A DNA stretch of 64,000 nt from Clostridia bacterium (GCA_017626365.1 JAGAIV010000040.1:166187-230186); one strand, 5' to 3'; shown: positions 28,797 to 37,663, numbered from the stretch's first letter. Numbers and translations are program-made. Notes: generated from the sequence alone by a model not told the origin.

Positions 28797-31154
28797 GTTC
28801 TACAACCGTAACACCCGTTTCGCCTTCACCAAAAGTACCAAGGCGAAAACTTTTTACATGAGAATTGGTTTTTAAAAAACTATGAATTCCTTTTCTTAAA
28901 GCACCAGTTCCTTTTCCGTGTACAATTCGAATGGTATTTAATTTAGCTAAAGAGCAGTCATCTAAATATTTATCAATTTCAAAAATTGCTTCATCTACAT
29001 TATAACCAATCACATTAATTTCAGTAGTAGCAGTTTTAGATTTATTTGTTTTATACGAGGCAGAGCCTGTAAAATTCACTTTTTTATTTTCTATTATTTT
29101 AGTAATACTAGATACAGGAAGCATCATTTTAGCACTACCGATTTGAACTTGTACTTGATTGGATTTATTTGTTAAATTTGTAATAATTCCTTCTTGATTT
29201 AAATAACTAATATAAACTTTACTACCAATTCTTAAATCTTTTTTTTCTATAATAGGTGCAGTTTCTTCCATATTTGGAGTAGAAGTTATAGTTTCTTTTA
29301 AAGAATCATTTAGCTTATTACGAATTTGATTTAATTTTTTGATAGAATTAGAATCTGCTTTATCATAAATATCATTCATTTGTGAAATATAAAAACTAGC
29401 TTCTTCTTTTGCATCTAGTAATATTTTTCTAGCATCTTGTTTTGCTTTTTCAATGTAGCTATTACCGTTTCTCATTCAAATCTCTTTCTTTTTCTTCTAA
29501 TGATTTACGAAGTAATAAAACTTGATTTGAATTTTTTCTAATTTCTTCTTTTTCATTTTCAATAAATAACTTATCATCATAAATATTTTTTAATAATTCT
29601 TCTATATGAATTTGGTCTGTATCTAAAAAAGATTGAGCTCTATCAATAATAGAATTGTCTAATCCTAATTTTTTACTAATAGCAAAAGCATTACTTTTCC
29701 CAGGAATGCCAAGTAATAATTGATAAGTAGGTTTTAAATTTTCAATATCAAATCCGCTGGCTAGCATTTTCAAATCCATCTGTTACGAGAGCATAATTCT
29801 TTAGTTCTGGATAATGAGAAGTAGAAATTGTTAAACAACCATTTTTATAAAAAGTTTCTAAAATACTGATTGCTAAGCTACTTCCTTCCACAGGGTCTGT
29901 TCCTGAGCCTAATTCATCAAGAAGAACAAGGCTTTCGCAAGTAGAATTATTTAAAATCTCAATAATATTACTCATATGTGAAGAAAAAGTACTTAAAGAT
30001 TCTACAATACTTTGCTCATCACCAATATCAGCAAATATTTTATCAAAAACATAAATGCTACTTCCTTCTTTTGCAGGAATAAATAACCCACTACAAGCCA
30101 TTAAACAAAGTAAACCTACTGTTTTTAAGGTAACGGTTTTACCACCAGTATTAGGACCAGTGATTAAAAGAGAAGAAAAATTTTTGCCAAGTTCAATATC
30201 GATAGGAACAACCTTCTCTTTTGCAATAAGAGGATGTCTTGCCGAAATTAAATTTATTTCCTTTTTATCATTAATATGAGGTAAAATAGCATCTGAAGAA
30301 ATTCCATACATAGCTTTTGCAAAAATAAAATCTAAAGTTCCAATTAATTTATAATCTTCTTCTAATTCTTGTGTATAAGGAACAAACAAAGAAGAAAGGT
30401 GAACTAGGATTTTTTCTATTTCAATTGCTTCTTCCGATTGTAAAATATGTAATTCATTATTCAACTCAAAAACCGTCATTGGCTCTATAAATACAGTAGA
30501 ACCACTAGCAGAAATATCGTGAATAAATCCTTTTACCATACCTCTGTATTCATCTTTAATAGGAATAACATAACGATTATTTCTATTAGTAATTACATTT
30601 TCTTGTACGTATTTTGAATAAGTAGGGGAGTGAATAAAATGATTTAGTTTTTCTTTTATATTTTCTTCCAATTTTCTTTGTTCTTTACGAATAGAAGATA
30701 ACTTACTAGATGCTGAATCAGAAAGTGTATTTTCATCAATAACAGAATTCTCCACTGTTTTTATAATAGAAGCATTTGTATAAAGTTTAGAAAAATAAGA
30801 ATCCATAATAGGAAAATTTTCAATTTCTCTATTGGTATAAAAATAGTCTTTTAAGAGAGTACTATTTTTTAAAATTTGTGTTAACTCTAAAATAGATGAT
30901 ATACTCAAAGTTCCATTACTATTGAGCACTTTTAAACTATAATCAATATTAGGAATATTACTAATATAAGGCTTGTCATCTAAAATTAGTGATGTTGCTT
31001 CCAAAGTTTCATTTAGCAAATTTGCAACTTCAAATTTATTTGATGAAGGTTTTAAATTAGTGCATAAACTTTTTCCAAAATCTGTAATACAAAATTTGGA
31101 AAGAATTTCTAAAACCGTTTGATATTCAAGTTTTTCTATATACTTTAAATTCAT
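28789..31154 (-). CDS. mutS2: Endonuclease MutS2, two CGG frameshifts
   Basis: About 787 residues, the family's normal length, when two +1 shifts are allowed. MutS2 is an ATPase with an Smr nuclease; in Firmicutes it suppresses recombination or rescues collided ribosomes. Walker A is GPNTGGKTVTLKT, Walker B LVLLDELGSGTDP. Zero frame meets CGG at codon 467 (29756-29754): skipping C gives ENASQ-GFDIENLKPTYQLLLG, the conserved segment after the ATPase. The second CGG (29467-29465) after DLNEK gives GNSYIEKAKQDARK and leads into the coiled coil and Smr domain (IRIVHGKGTGALRKG). Zero-frame products would lack the nuclease. Minus strand, alone, converging with the 27324 gene. Confidence 0.93.
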
Positions 31155-31243
31155 TTATATAATCCTTTCTTGATAGAATATTACTATTATACTACGGAAA
31201 TATTACAAATTAAATACATTTTATAAAAAATAGTAAAAAAGTA

Positions 31244-31272
31244 TTGCAAATAGAAAAAAAATGTAGTATAAA
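31244..31272 (+). promoter_or_regulatory. Promoter of LPQTG protein gene
   Basis: TTGCAA (31244-31249), 17-base spacer, TATAAA (31267-31272), 55 bases before the ATG. Confidence 0.65.
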
Positions 31273-31327
31273 TATTTATAGATTAAGAATAATAATAATA
31301 AAATAATGAATAAGAGAGGTAATTCAG

Positions 31328-31657
31328 ATGACAAATTTTAAAAAAGTATGTTTAGTAATGTTAGTAGTAATTTTATTAGGTACAACTGCTGTATTTGCAA
31401 CAAGTGATACCATTATGATAACACAACAAAATACAGTAATAGGAGGGAATGTAATAGAAAATACCACTAATACAACTAATACTGTTAACAATACAATAGC
31501 TACTGTAATTGGAACAGGAAATACAAGCACATATAACAATACTACAAATTTACCACAAACAGGAGCAGACGATTATGCAGTTTTAGCTGTAATTGCTGTA
31601 TTTGCAGTATCAGCAGTATATGCATATAAGAAAATAAGAGATTATAAAAACATTTAA
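31328..31657 (+). CDS. Small LPXTG-anchored surface protein
   Basis: 109 residues: signal peptide (about 1-23, ending VFATS), an Asn/Thr-rich stalk (NTTNTTNTVNNT) and a sortase signal LPQTG at about 78-82, followed by a hydrophobic helix and the basic tail YKKIRDYKNI. A textbook cell-wall sorting signal with almost no folded domain between, so it may be a spacer or coat protein. A sortase gene converges on it from the right (31694-32388), making it a plausible substrate of that enzyme. RBS AGAGAGG. Confidence 0.85.
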   Translation: MTNFKKVCLVMLVVILLGTTAVFATSDTIMITQQNTVIGGNVIENTTNTTNTVNNTIATVIGTGNTSTYNNTTNLPQTGADDYAVLAVIAVFAVSAVYAYKKIRDYKNI

Positions 31658-31677
31658 TGAAATAGAAAATATATACA

Positions 31678-31705
31678 AGGATAGGTTTTTCGCCTATCCT
31701 TTTTG
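31678..31705 (+). terminator. Terminator after LPQTG gene
   Basis: AGGATAGG-TTTTTCG-CCTATCCTTTTT stem-loop with a T-run. It overlaps the stop codon region of the converging sortase gene. Confidence 0.75.
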
Positions 31706-32388
31706 GGTTGCTTTTACAACTCTTCTTTTATTTTTTATATTATTGCACGTAATAAGAGTAACCTCTCGTTTTCCATTAGTATTTTGATTGGTACAAGACA
31801 AATTATCATAATCTGTTTCATAACTATCATATACTTCGTAAGCAATTTTTTTTCCGACTTAAATCGTAAATATATATAATATCTCCAACTTTCAACTTTT
31901 TTAAGCGGCTAAAGAACTGATAATTATTATAATTATGGCCAGCAATACAAAGATTACCGTATTTCATTTGGATTTGGCCCAAAAAATTTACAGGGAGCAA
32001 TTTTTAACAGTTCATAACTAAATTCGTTAATAATAGGGTAATAAATACCAATAGTATCAATTTCAATCAAACCAATAACAGAAAAACCGAACGAATCAGT
32101 TTGATATTCGCTGGAGGCACGTAAAGACGAATAATTTGATTCATTGTTTTCATACAAACTGGTTATACTAAAGCGATCTAAAATTTTTTCAGATAAAGCT
32201 TCTTTTTGCTTTTTATCATATTGTAAATAAAAGTAATAACCAGAAACAAGAATGGAAAAAAACAAGCAAAAAACAAATTGAAATTTAAAAAAATTAAATT
32301 TTGCTTTTTTACCAAATGTTTTGGATAAAGAATCTTCGACGATTGTTTCTTTTGAAGATAAAATTTGATTCAATTTCTTTTCCTCCAT
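31694..32388 (-). CDS. Sortase, two CGG frameshifts
   Basis: About 230 residues when two +1 shifts are allowed. N-terminal membrane helix (FVFCLFFSILVSGYYFYL), then a sortase domain with SVIGLIEIDTIGIYYPII. Zero frame meets CGG at 31959-31957 after GPNPNEI; skipping C gives GNLCIAGHNYNNYQFF with the catalytic His. A second CGG (31856-31854) after YIYDLS gives GKKIAYEVYDSYE and leads to TLITCNNIKNKRRVV, supplying catalytic Cys and Arg. All three catalytic residues depend on the shifts. It is similar in plan to the sortase at 7968, which has no CGG. Faces the LPQTG gene. Confidence 0.88.
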
Positions 32389-32536
32389 AAAAATCGATAT
32401 TTACTACTATTTTTTCATAAAATACAGAAAATATTTATGATAAAACAAAATAACAAAAAAAGGAGATTTGGTTGCGAAAATAAGTAGGATATGCTAAAAT
32501 GAATATGTTTAAAAAAGAAGGGGGAATACGAAAGAT

Positions 32537-33010
32537 ATGAGAAGTATGGCAAGTTATTTATTATTAATTTTTATGGTAATGTTTTGGATTTTTCGATTAG
32601 TAGTAGCATTTACAGCAAGCATTGGTGTAGATATTGGATTTGTTCCAATGAATATGAATATGGAAATTATATTGCTATTTGTTACCATGGTAGGAATTGC
32701 ATTTGTAGGAAAAAGAATGTTAATTGGAGCAATTATTTATTTAGTATCATATGGCTTATATTTTGGAGTGGACTTATATAATATTGTAATGGGAATTATA
32801 GGAGGAACTACCACTATAACAGATTATTCAAATGCATTGGCATCTTTTATAGGAGTTGTTTTGCCACTTGCAGTATTTTTTAATTTGTTAATTGATAAAA
32901 ATAGAACTAATCATCCAGTTGATAAAAAAACAGATTGGTTTTATAAAAATGATGAATATGATCGTAAAATAGACGAAAGAGCAGATCAGAATCAATATCG
33001 TAATTACTAG
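32537..33010 (+). CDS. Small integral membrane protein, unknown
   Basis: 157 residues with four predicted membrane helices (about 5-28, 38-58, 62-85, 100-120) and a charged C-terminal tail of about 35 residues rich in Asp/Arg/Asn (NDEYDRKIDERADQNQYRNY). I do not recognise a family. It starts after AAGGGGGA and lies 13 bases upstream of rbgA, so it is probably co-transcribed with rbgA and mrnC. Confidence 0.7.
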   Translation: MRSMASYLLLIFMVMFWIFRLVVAFTASIGVDIGFVPMNMNMEIILLFVTMVGIAFVGKRMLIGAIIYLVSYGLYFGVDLYNIVMGIIGGTTTITDYSNALASFIGVVLPLAVFFNLLIDKNRTNHPVDKKTDWFYKNDEYDRKIDERADQNQYRNY

Positions 33011-33023
33011 AAGGAGAAAGTGT

Positions 33024-33905
33024 ATGAATATAAATTGGTATCCAGGACATATGGCTAAAACCAAAAGGCAAATCATAGAAGATTTGAAATTGATTGATAT
33101 TGTAATAGAGTTATTAGATGCTCGTATACCAATTTCAAGCCAAAATCCAGATATTCGTGAAATTATAGGTGATAAAAAGAAAATTGTATTATTAAATAAA
33201 TGTGATTTGGCAGATGAAAAAGAAAATCATAAATGGGTAGAATATTTTGCAAAAAATGGAGTAAAAGCAATTTTAACAGATTCTAATTCTGGAGCGGGAG
33301 TGCAAGAACTAATTAGATGTATAAAAGATATGTCTAAAACAGATTTAGAACAAATGGCAAATAAGGGAAGAGTAGGAAAATCCATTCGTGTTATGATTTT
33401 AGGAATTCCAAATGTAGGTAAATCCTCTTTAATTAATCGAATTTCAAAGAAAACTTCTGCAGGAGTTGGAAATAAGCCAGGTTTTACGAAACAAAAACAA
33501 TGGATTCGTGTATTAGACAATATTGAATTATTAGATACACCAGGTGTTTTATGGCCTAAATTCGAATCGGAAGAAGTAGCACTAAATTTATCTTTTACCG
33601 GAACGATTAAAGATGAAATTTTAGAAAAAACAGAAATTGCCTTTTATCTTGTTAAAAAATTATTAGAAGAGGAAGAAGAAAGATTATTACAAAGATATAA
33701 ATTAACAAAAGAAGATATCAACAATATAAGAGAAAATGTGCAAAATCCAAATGAACAAATTGTGGAAACGATGAATTTAATTGCTAAAAAAAGAGGAGCA
33801 ATTGTTTCTGGTGGATATGTGGACGAAGAAAAAATTGCTGGTATTATAATAGATGACTTTAGAAGTGGAAAAATGGGCAGAATTACACTTGAAAAAGTAA
33901 AGTAG
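33024..33905 (+). CDS. rbgA: Ribosome biogenesis GTPase YlqF/RbgA
   Basis: 293 residues. Circularly permuted GTPase: G4 LLNKCDLAD comes first (about 56), then G1 GIPNVGKSSLINR and G3 DTPGVLWP. N-terminal WYPGHMAKTKRQI is the family hallmark. It assists late maturation of the 50S subunit. RBS AGAAGGAGA. The neighbour mrnC also acts on 23S rRNA maturation, so the pair is functionally coherent. Confidence 0.96.
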   Translation: MNINWYPGHMAKTKRQIIEDLKLIDIVIELLDARIPISSQNPDIREIIGDKKKIVLLNKCDLADEKENHKWVEYFAKNGVKAILTDSNSGAGVQELIRCIKDMSKTDLEQMANKGRVGKSIRVMILGIPNVGKSSLINRISKKTSAGVGNKPGFTKQKQWIRVLDNIELLDTPGVLWPKFESEEVALNLSFTGTIKDEILEKTEIAFYLVKKLLEEEEERLLQRYKLTKEDINNIRENVQNPNEQIVETMNLIAKKRGAIVSGGYVDEEKIAGIIIDDFRSGKMGRITLEKVK

Positions 33906-33914
33906 GAGGAAGAG

Positions 33915-34316
33915 TTGGAAACAATTTTAGATGCTTTTGAAAAGAAAGAAAAAGAAGAAGTTAATTTAATGTCTCCACTTGTGTGGGCATATGTGGGAGA
34001 TGCGGTATATGAATTATATATTCGCACGTATCTAGTAAGTACAACGAAGCTAAATCCCCATAAATTACATATAGAATCGATTCAATACGTAAAAGCTGCT
34101 TCACAAGCTAGAATACTAGAAGGTCTTATGCCAGAATTAAATGAAGAAGAACAAAATATTGTAAGAAGGGCAAGAAATACACAGAATCATCATTTACCCA
34201 AAAACGCAAATGTGGCAGATTATATGTACGCTACAGCATTTGAAGGATTAATTGGATATTTGTATCTAACTGACCAAAAGGAGAGACTAGAAGAAATTTT
34301 GAAAAAATGTATTTGA
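33915..34316 (+). CDS. mrnC: Mini-ribonuclease 3
   Basis: 133 residues with TTG start after AGGAGGAAGAG. RNase III catalytic core without a dsRNA-binding domain: LAYVGDAVYELYIR-like (here VWAYVGDAVYELYIR), KAASQA, and the second acidic patch ATAFEGLIGYLYL. It trims 23S rRNA ends in Firmicutes. Nine bases after rbgA. Its stop codon overlaps the -35 box of the tRNA-Glu promoter. Confidence 0.93.
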   Translation: METILDAFEKKEKEEVNLMSPLVWAYVGDAVYELYIRTYLVSTTKLNPHKLHIESIQYVKAASQARILEGLMPELNEEEQNIVRRARNTQNHHLPKNANVADYMYATAFEGLIGYLYLTDQKERLEEILKKCI

Positions 34317-34341
34317 CAGAAATGAAAAAACATGGTATCCT
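34313..34341 (+). promoter_or_regulatory. tRNA-Glu promoter
   Basis: TTGACA (34313-34318) overlapping the mrnC stop, 17-base spacer, TATCCT (34336-34341), 16 bases before the tRNA. Confidence 0.7.
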
Positions 34342-34357
34342 ATGTAGGTACTAAAAT

Positions 34358-34432
34358 GGCCCCTTGGTCAAGCGGTTAAGACGCAGCCCTCTCAAGGCTG
34401 AATCATGGGTTCGATTCCCGTAGGGGTCACCA
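34358..34432 (+). tRNA. tRNA-Glu (CTC)
   Basis: Cloverleaf with acceptor GGCCCCT/AGGGGTC, anticodon CTC at 34391-34393 (stem CAGCC/GGCTG), T-loop TTCGATT, encoded CCA. Confidence 0.93.
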
Positions 34433-34433
34433 G

Positions 34434-34466
34434 AACTTGCCTTACGGCAAGAGTGAAGAGATAAGG
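34434..34466 (+). repeat. Post-tRNA hairpin repeat
   Basis: CTTGCCTTACGGCAAG hairpin followed by AGTGAAGAGATAA. Near-identical copies follow tRNA-Gln(TTG) scar (about 9081) and tRNA-Gln(CTG) (about 62078). Confidence 0.65.
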
Positions 34467-34486
34467 GTGGAGCAAATAAAGCATAG

Positions 34487-34537
34487 AAAAAGAACCTTAT
34501 TGCAAGTAAAATACACTTAGCAATGAGGTTCTTTTTT
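34487..34537. terminator. Bidirectional terminator
   Basis: AAAAAGAACCTTATTGC and GCAATGAGGTTCTTTTTT pair across a 20-base loop. It ends the tRNA-Glu unit and, from the other side, the 34549 gene. Confidence 0.8.
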
Positions 34538-34548
34538 GCTCGGAAAAC

Positions 34549-35079
34549 TTAAATGAAATTTAAGAAATCCAACAAATCGCCACCGGGAATTAGATTTTGT
34601 ACTTCTGCTTTTGCAAGAAACGTAGCCCAGCCATGAAGAGATTTTGCATCTTCAAAACTTTCCGAATCCATTATGATGTTGTGAAGACAGAAACCGTCGG
34701 TTAAATCCTCAATTATCTTAGATTTTACACATTCGAAGTCTAAGAAAAGAAATCTCAGTCCGATATGTTTTAATCTAGATATAAATGTTTTATGAGGATT
34801 TACAGGCTCATAAATGTACTCCAAGAAAGTGATGATAGAAGTAGGAATAAGTTCTTCCTCAGCTGCTTCTAACAGAAGATGAATCCATCGATTCATGTTG
34901 CAGACTCCACTTTCATATCCGTCGGTACAATTCTCATATCCACATACAACTGTACAATCAGTTGAAAGTTCGTTAAGGCTATACCCGGAGTTTAGTGCTT
35001 TAATTAACTTCTCAGTATCTTTTACAAAACACCGAAAAGCAATTTGTTGTTGCTCTTTTAATACATTTCTTTCTTCCAT
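34549..35079 (-). CDS. Unknown protein, foreign codon style
   Basis: 176 residues, soluble, rich in Leu/Glu and with six Cys. No family recognised. RBS AAAGGAGG. Codon use differs from neighbours: more C-ending codons and one in-frame arginine CGG (codon 16, 35034-35032, in IAFRCFVKD) that must be read normally, because skipping a base gives a stop within a few codons. Likely acquired from another lineage, together with the similar-style genes at 35298, 40472 and 41065. Confidence 0.6.
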   Translation of the reverse strand: MEERNVLKEQQQIAFRCFVKDTEKLIKALNSGYSLNELSTDCTVVCGYENCTDGYESGVCNMNRWIHLLLEAAEEELIPTSIITFLEYIYEPVNPHKTFISRLKHIGLRFLFLDFECVKSKIIEDLTDGFCLHNIIMDSESFEDAKSLHGWATFLAKAEVQNLIPGGDLLDFLNFI

Positions 35080-35124
35080 TATATTTTCCTCCTTTATGAA
35101 AAGTTCAAAAGCTTTATAATTAAT

Positions 35125-35153
35125 ATTATATCAAAATTTACATAAAAATACAA
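35125..35153 (-). promoter_or_regulatory. Promoter of the 34549 gene
   Basis: Minus strand TTGTAT (35148-35153), 17-base spacer, TATAAT (35125-35130). Confidence 0.65.
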
Positions 35154-35191
35154 CTGGCATGAAATGAAATATTACTCACTAAAGATGAAAA

Positions 35192-35220
35192 TTGCAAAAA
35201 GTAACATAAAGTGGTATAAT
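35192..35220 (+). promoter_or_regulatory. Promoter of the 35298 gene
   Basis: TTGCAA (35192-35197), 17-base spacer, TATAAT (35215-35220). The 75-base leader holds a small hairpin AGGTT-agcagtatc-AACCT. Confidence 0.75.
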
Positions 35221-35297
35221 AGAAGTAACTTAAAAATTGTAAAAAGTCCTATAAAGGTTAGCAGTATCAACCTGTAATAGGCAGAAGGAGAAAAAAT

Positions 35298-35630
35298 ATG
35301 AAATTACAAGAAGTAAGAAAAGTTGCAGAAAAAGAAGTAGAAGAACTGAAGAAGAATTTAGTAGAGCTTCTTAAGAAACCATTTCAAGGGTATGCCTTTT
35401 CCCTTGAAGAAAAAAACCAGCTTATCAAAGAAAGTAAAGTCGCTGGGAGTTTTCCTTTAAAAGAGGAAGAACTTAAAGCAATCCAGGAGTTGAATTATCA
35501 CGACGTTTATAATGAAAGCGTAGAAAGCCTAGCAAAAGAGGCAGCAGAAGCAGTCTTTGAGGATGCAGAAGCAAGTTGTACTCTTAATGACAACGGAATT
35601 CTTAAGTTCGAACTCAAGATAAAGCAGTAA
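35298..35630 (+). CDS. Small unknown protein, foreign codon style
   Basis: 110 residues, acidic/basic and helical, with no signal peptide or membrane helix. It has no recognised family. RBS AGAAGGAG. Codon choice (CTT, ATC, GTC, AAG) resembles the 34549 gene and not the AT-ending native genes. It is transcribed divergently from 34549 and has its own promoter and terminator. Confidence 0.55.
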   Translation: MKLQEVRKVAEKEVEELKKNLVELLKKPFQGYAFSLEEKNQLIKESKVAGSFPLKEEELKAIQELNYHDVYNESVESLAKEAAEAVFEDAEASCTLNDNGILKFELKIKQ

Positions 35631-35642
35631 AGAAATCTCCAC

Positions 35643-35680
35643 CCCATGCCAACTAGTAATTGGCATGGGAATTTTTTTGT
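35643..35680 (+). terminator. Terminator
   Basis: CCCATGCCAA-ctagtaa-TTGGCATGGG followed by AATTTTTTT. Confidence 0.9.
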
Positions 35681-35704
35681 AAATTGTAAAAGTGAAATTT
35701 CCTC

Positions 35705-35734
35705 TTGACAAAGTATCATATGTGAATATAAAAT
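35705..35734 (+). promoter_or_regulatory. Promoter of DGR target gene
   Basis: TTGACA (35705-35710), 18-base spacer, TAAAAT (35729-35734), followed by a 150-base untranslated leader. Confidence 0.7.
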
Positions 35735-35746
35735 AATAACATAAGT

Positions 35747-35829
35747 AAATATGTACATTGAAAACGAAATAAGATTTAAATAACAAATCTGTTGTTATTT
35801 AAATAAAAACAGAAGAAATGTACATATTT
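35747..35829 (+). promoter_or_regulatory. Nested hairpin leader of DGR target gene
   Basis: Two nested perfect 13-bp inverted repeats: AAATATGTACATT (35747-35759) with AATGTACATATTT (35817-35829), and inside them ATTTAAATAACAA (35774-35786) with TTGTTATTTAAAT (35792-35804). The leader RNA would fold into a long two-part hairpin 55 bases before the start codon. Confidence 0.65.
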
Positions 35830-35885
35830 ATGAAAAAAAGGAAAATAATAAAAAGGAAAAAATACAAGAAGGGAGCAAAAGAAAA

Positions 35886-37028
35886 ATGAGAGAATTAAAA
35901 CAAAACAAAGGTATAACCTTAATCGCATTAGTTATTACAATTATTGTATTACTAATACTAGCAGGAATAACAATTAACTTAACAATAGGGCAAGATGGAA
36001 TATTAAAAAGAGCACAGGAGGCAGGAAAAAACTACACAAACGCAGCAGAATATGAACAAACGCAATTAGCAGAATTCACAAACCAAGCGGAGAATATAAT
36101 CAATGGATTAGGAGGAAATAACGGACCAGAACCTAAATATACAATGGTAGATGGAGTACCAGTACCAAAAGGATTTACGCATACAGAAGGAACAAAATCT
36201 ACGGGATTTGTAATAAAAGATACAACAACAAAAGCAGATGGAACACCAACTCTAACAAATGGAAATGAATATGTATGGGTGCCGGTAGATGATACAACAT
36301 CATATAGTTATGACCGTTATGCATTTTCAAGTGATAGTTGGAGTTATTCACAAACAAAAGGGGAACTGGATAGCACAACAAATAGTTACAAAATAGTTAG
36401 AGGTTCTTTTTATTGTACAGAAGCAATGCCAAGCATAGATGCAACGAGAACAGAATTAGATAGTGTAAACACATATAAAGGATACTATATAGGAAGATAT
36501 GAAGTAGGGGTTATAGGATATGATTCAACTGTAAATACAAGTAATAGTAATAAAGAAACAAATTGGACAGGATATAGTAATGGAACAGCAGTGGTACAGA
36601 AAGGGAAACAAGTATGGAATTATATCACAAGAGATAAAGCGAGTGAAGTAGCAGAAAGTATGTATAGTGATAATGATGCAGTAATAAGTAGATTATGTAG
36701 TAGTTATGCATGGGATACGGCATTGAAATTTATTGAAACACAAAATAGTACTTATCCAACGAACAGTGTTGGAGGATATTATGATCAATCAGCACCAACT
36801 ACAACGGGATATGATACAGCACATCCATGTAACATTTATGATATGGGAGGAAATGTTGACGAATGGACTACAGAGGTTTGTAGCAGTACGGGCTATCCTT
36901 GCACGAGACGTGGAGGCAGTTACGACGACAATGCCGGCAATTATCCAGCAGCTCACCGTCCTAACGGTGGTACGACCGATGCCTATGCCGATGATGACGG
37001 CGGTTTCCGTTCCACTTTATATTTGTAG
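35886..37028 (+). CDS. Pilin-like protein with FGE/C-type lectin fold, DGR target
   Basis: 380 residues. N-terminal pilin-like helix (KGITLIALVITIIVLLILAG), a short helical stalk, then a formylglycine-generating-enzyme-like (C-type lectin fold) domain with YVWVPVD, GYYIGRYEVG, YDMGGNVDEWT and C-terminal GGFRSTLYL. The last 48 codons hold the variable repeat, where nearly all differences from the template copy at 37335 fall on template adenines, the mark of a DGR. The variable residues (in RGGSYDDNAGNYPAAHRPNG and on) sit where such folds bind ligand. A surface-displayed, diversifiable binding protein is the likely role. RBS AGGGAG. No in-frame CGG. Confidence 0.88.
   Translation: MRELKQNKGITLIALVITIIVLLILAGITINLTIGQDGILKRAQEAGKNYTNAAEYEQTQLAEFTNQAENIINGLGGNNGPEPKYTMVDGVPVPKGFTHTEGTKSTGFVIKDTTTKADGTPTLTNGNEYVWVPVDDTTSYSYDRYAFSSDSWSYSQTKGELDSTTNSYKIVRGSFYCTEAMPSIDATRTELDSVNTYKGYYIGRYEVGVIGYDSTVNTSNSNKETNWTGYSNGTAVVQKGKQVWNYITRDKASEVAESMYSDNDAVISRLCSSYAWDTALKFIETQNSTYPTNSVGGYYDQSAPTTTGYDTAHPCNIYDMGGNVDEWTTEVCSSTGYPCTRRGGSYDDNAGNYPAAHRPNGGTTDAYADDDGGFRSTLYL
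36875..37016 (+). repeat. DGR variable repeat (VR)
   Basis: 142-base copy of the template repeat at 37335-37470, occupying the 3' end of the target gene. I count about 18 substitutions at positions where the template has A (11 to G, 4 to T, 3 to C), one T-to-C change, plus a 6-base length difference with neighbouring changes near the end. Confidence 0.85.
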
Positions 37029-37091
37029 CACTGAGCGCTGAAGAAGATACGAGAAAACTACAAGAAGTAGTAGAGATACATAGTAGGGTAG

Positions 37092-37109
37092 AATGACGAA
37101 GTCGTCATT
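37092..37109 (+). repeat. Short hairpin downstream of VR
   Basis: AATGACG-AAGT-CGTCATT, a 7-bp stem with a 4-base loop, 64 bases after the target gene stop. DGRs often carry such a hairpin after the VR that aids homing; here this role is inferred from position. Confidence 0.5.
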
Positions 37110-37135
37110 TTACGAATTGGAAATACGTAAAATTA

Positions 37136-37167
37136 ACAGAGAGATTACCAGTAATCTCTCTGTTTTA
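37136..37167 (+). terminator. Terminator after DGR target gene
   Basis: ACAGAGAGATTA-CCAG-TAATCTCTCTGT followed by TTTT: a perfect 12-bp stem. Confidence 0.9.
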
Positions 37168-37175
37168 GTTGCTAA

Positions 37176-37316
37176 GAAAAAAGTAAAATAAAATATGAAA
37201 TTAGAACAGGTAAATTAACAAGTAAGGAAGCTAAGAAATATTTATGTGGACATATTGGCTATATACAATATGCAGACGTAAAACAATTAACAAACAAATT
37301 GTTCAAAACAGAATAA
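37176..37316 (+). pseudogene. Reverse transcriptase C-terminal remnant
   Basis: An open frame without a start codon reads KYEIRTGKLTSKEAKKYLCGHIGYIQYADVK in pieces and ends in a normal stop 18 bases before the template repeat. The pattern (SKEAKKYLCGHIGYIQYAD) resembles the C-terminal end of DGR reverse transcriptases, which carry a short helix followed by a (S/G)-x-x-G(W/Y)-x-x-x-(A/S) segment. The polymerase domain with YxDD is gone. No other RT is in this window. I call it a stub left by a deletion; the assignment rests on a short match plus position. Confidence 0.55.
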
Positions 37317-37334
37317 ATTGGGGATAAATGAAAA

Positions 37335-37470
37335 GGTTTATAGCAATACGAGTAATCCTTGCACGAAACGTGGAGGCAATTACAACAACAATGCCGGCAA
37401 TAATCCAGCAGCAAACCGTAATAACAATAGTACGACCAATGCCAATGATAACATCGGTTTCCGTTCCACT
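37335..37470 (+). repeat. DGR template repeat (TR)
   Basis: 136-base non-coding copy of the VR, rich in AAC/AAT codon-like triplets (AATTACAACAACAATGCC) that would permit maximal amino-acid diversity after adenine mutagenesis. Flanks differ from the VR flanks. It ends in the same GGTTTCCGTTCCACT as the VR. An open frame crossing it has no function of its own. Confidence 0.82.
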
Positions 37471-37663
37471 CTAATACAAATTCAGATGATATATTTTAAG
37501 GAAGATATCCAGAAATGGTATTAGTATTAAAGACATTTATTCCCTCCTAGTGACAAAAATCACATAAAAAGGTAAAAAGTATCAAGTAAAATATGTATTA
37601 GTAAGTTACAAAGTAACGGAATATACGTATTTTGCATTATAAATTGAAAAAGGAAAGAAAAGG

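Noticed and set aside
37318..37524. Small ORF over the template repeat
   Set aside because: Its translation is the template of the DGR read as protein (KRGGNYNNNAGNN). It lacks a convincing RBS and is explained as the TR.
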